Source: Muribaculaceae bacterium
GTDB taxonomy: Bacteria; Bacteroidota; Bacteroidia; Bacteroidales; Muribaculaceae
DNA length: 5,303 nucleotides
Assembly (NCBI GenBank): GCA_017962285.1
Contig: JAGCVR010000036.1
Coordinates: 1-5,303 of the forward strand
Reading direction: 5' to 3'
In this document: piece by piece, positions 5,087-5,303 of the stretch
Layout: the number at the start of each line of letters is the position of its first letter
How positions within the stretch are numbered: the stretch's first letter is position 1
Position numbers and translations under genes: made by a program
Notes under the pieces: model-generated
What the model was told of the DNA's origin: nothing
Database searches by the model: none
What the model saw: the letters and a program-made list of their open reading frames with translations, nothing else

Positions 5087-5303
5087 ATGGCAGAAGAAAA
5101 GGAAAAGTCAAGAACAACGAAAAAGAGCGGCTCCAGCATATCTCTTAAGAGTTATGCACAGGCTTGTCTCAGAAACTGGTATTGGTTCGTGATTAGCATA
5201 ATAGTGTGCGCGTGCTGCGCATTCCTGTACTCGAAATCTCAACCACAACTCTACAAATCATCGGCTCTGATTCTGGTATCAACGGGCGATAACGGTTCCG
5301 CCG
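5087..5303 (+). CDS. Wzz/Wzc-like polysaccharide chain-length determinant, N-terminal part
   Basis: The first 72 residues are visible and the gene runs off the window end. A charged, Lys-rich N-terminus (MAEEKEKSRTTKKSG) is followed by SLKSYAQACLRNWYWF and one membrane segment at about 31-48, then SQPQLYKSSALILVS. This layout (cytoplasmic tail, NW/W at the membrane edge, one helix, then a periplasmic YxSSAxILV strand) is the typical start of Wzz/GumC/Wzc proteins that control surface-polysaccharide length. In Bacteroidales such proteins often continue into a C-terminal bacterial tyrosine kinase, but that part is not in view, so the kinase is an inference. The ATG at 5087 is chosen because the reading frame gives this family-like N-terminus from there. 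Its position suggests it opens a capsule or exopolysaccharide locus continuing to the right. Confidence 0.8.
   Translation, partial: MAEEKEKSRTTKKSGSSISLKSYAQACLRNWYWFVISIIVCACCAFLYSKSQPQLYKSSALILVSTGDNGSA

Overview
This window looks like chromosomal DNA of the phylum Bacteroidota, order Bacteroidales, probably a gut-type lineage such as Muribaculaceae; the family is an inference. Three start regions carry a Bacteroidota-type -7 box (TAnnTTTG) instead of a classical -10 box. No start has a clear Shine-Dalgarno sequence. The protein set also fits: a secreted protein with a C-terminal dockerin, an SPII-type lipoprotein with a beta-helix, an LpxB, and the start of a Wzz-like polysaccharide co-polymerase.

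Layout from left to right. Positions 6-1574 (minus strand) encode a secreted two-module beta-rich protein ending in a dockerin-like pair of EF-hand loops, with its own promoter at about 1625-1632. Positions 1575-2296 are non-coding. They hold that promoter, a perfect 13-bp tandem repeat (1689-1714), a dense cluster of short hairpins arranged as one large imperfect inverted repeat centred near 1893 (about 1719-2039), an AT-rich gap, and an intrinsic terminator (2191-2226) that reads on the minus strand. Positions 2297-3700 (minus) encode a lipoprotein with an Ig-like N-terminal domain and a right-handed beta-helix. A 146-bp divergent intergenic region follows, containing a good promoter for lpxB. 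Positions 3847-4980 (plus) encode LpxB, lipid-A-disaccharide synthase. A 106-bp spacer with another promoter leads to a gene cut by the window end (5087 onward, plus), whose N-terminus looks like a Wzz/Wzc-type chain-length determinant.

The theme is the cell envelope. LpxB makes the lipid A disaccharide, the last gene probably starts a surface-polysaccharide locus, and the two minus-strand genes encode exported proteins, one lipid-anchored and one carrying a dockerin module. The enzymatic and structural genes are conventional. The least explained part is the hairpin cluster at 1719-2039. It resembles a REP/BIME-like composite: its hairpins repeatedly abut a GTAG/CTAC tetranucleotide and its two halves mirror each other. 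No transposase or recombinase gene lies in the window.
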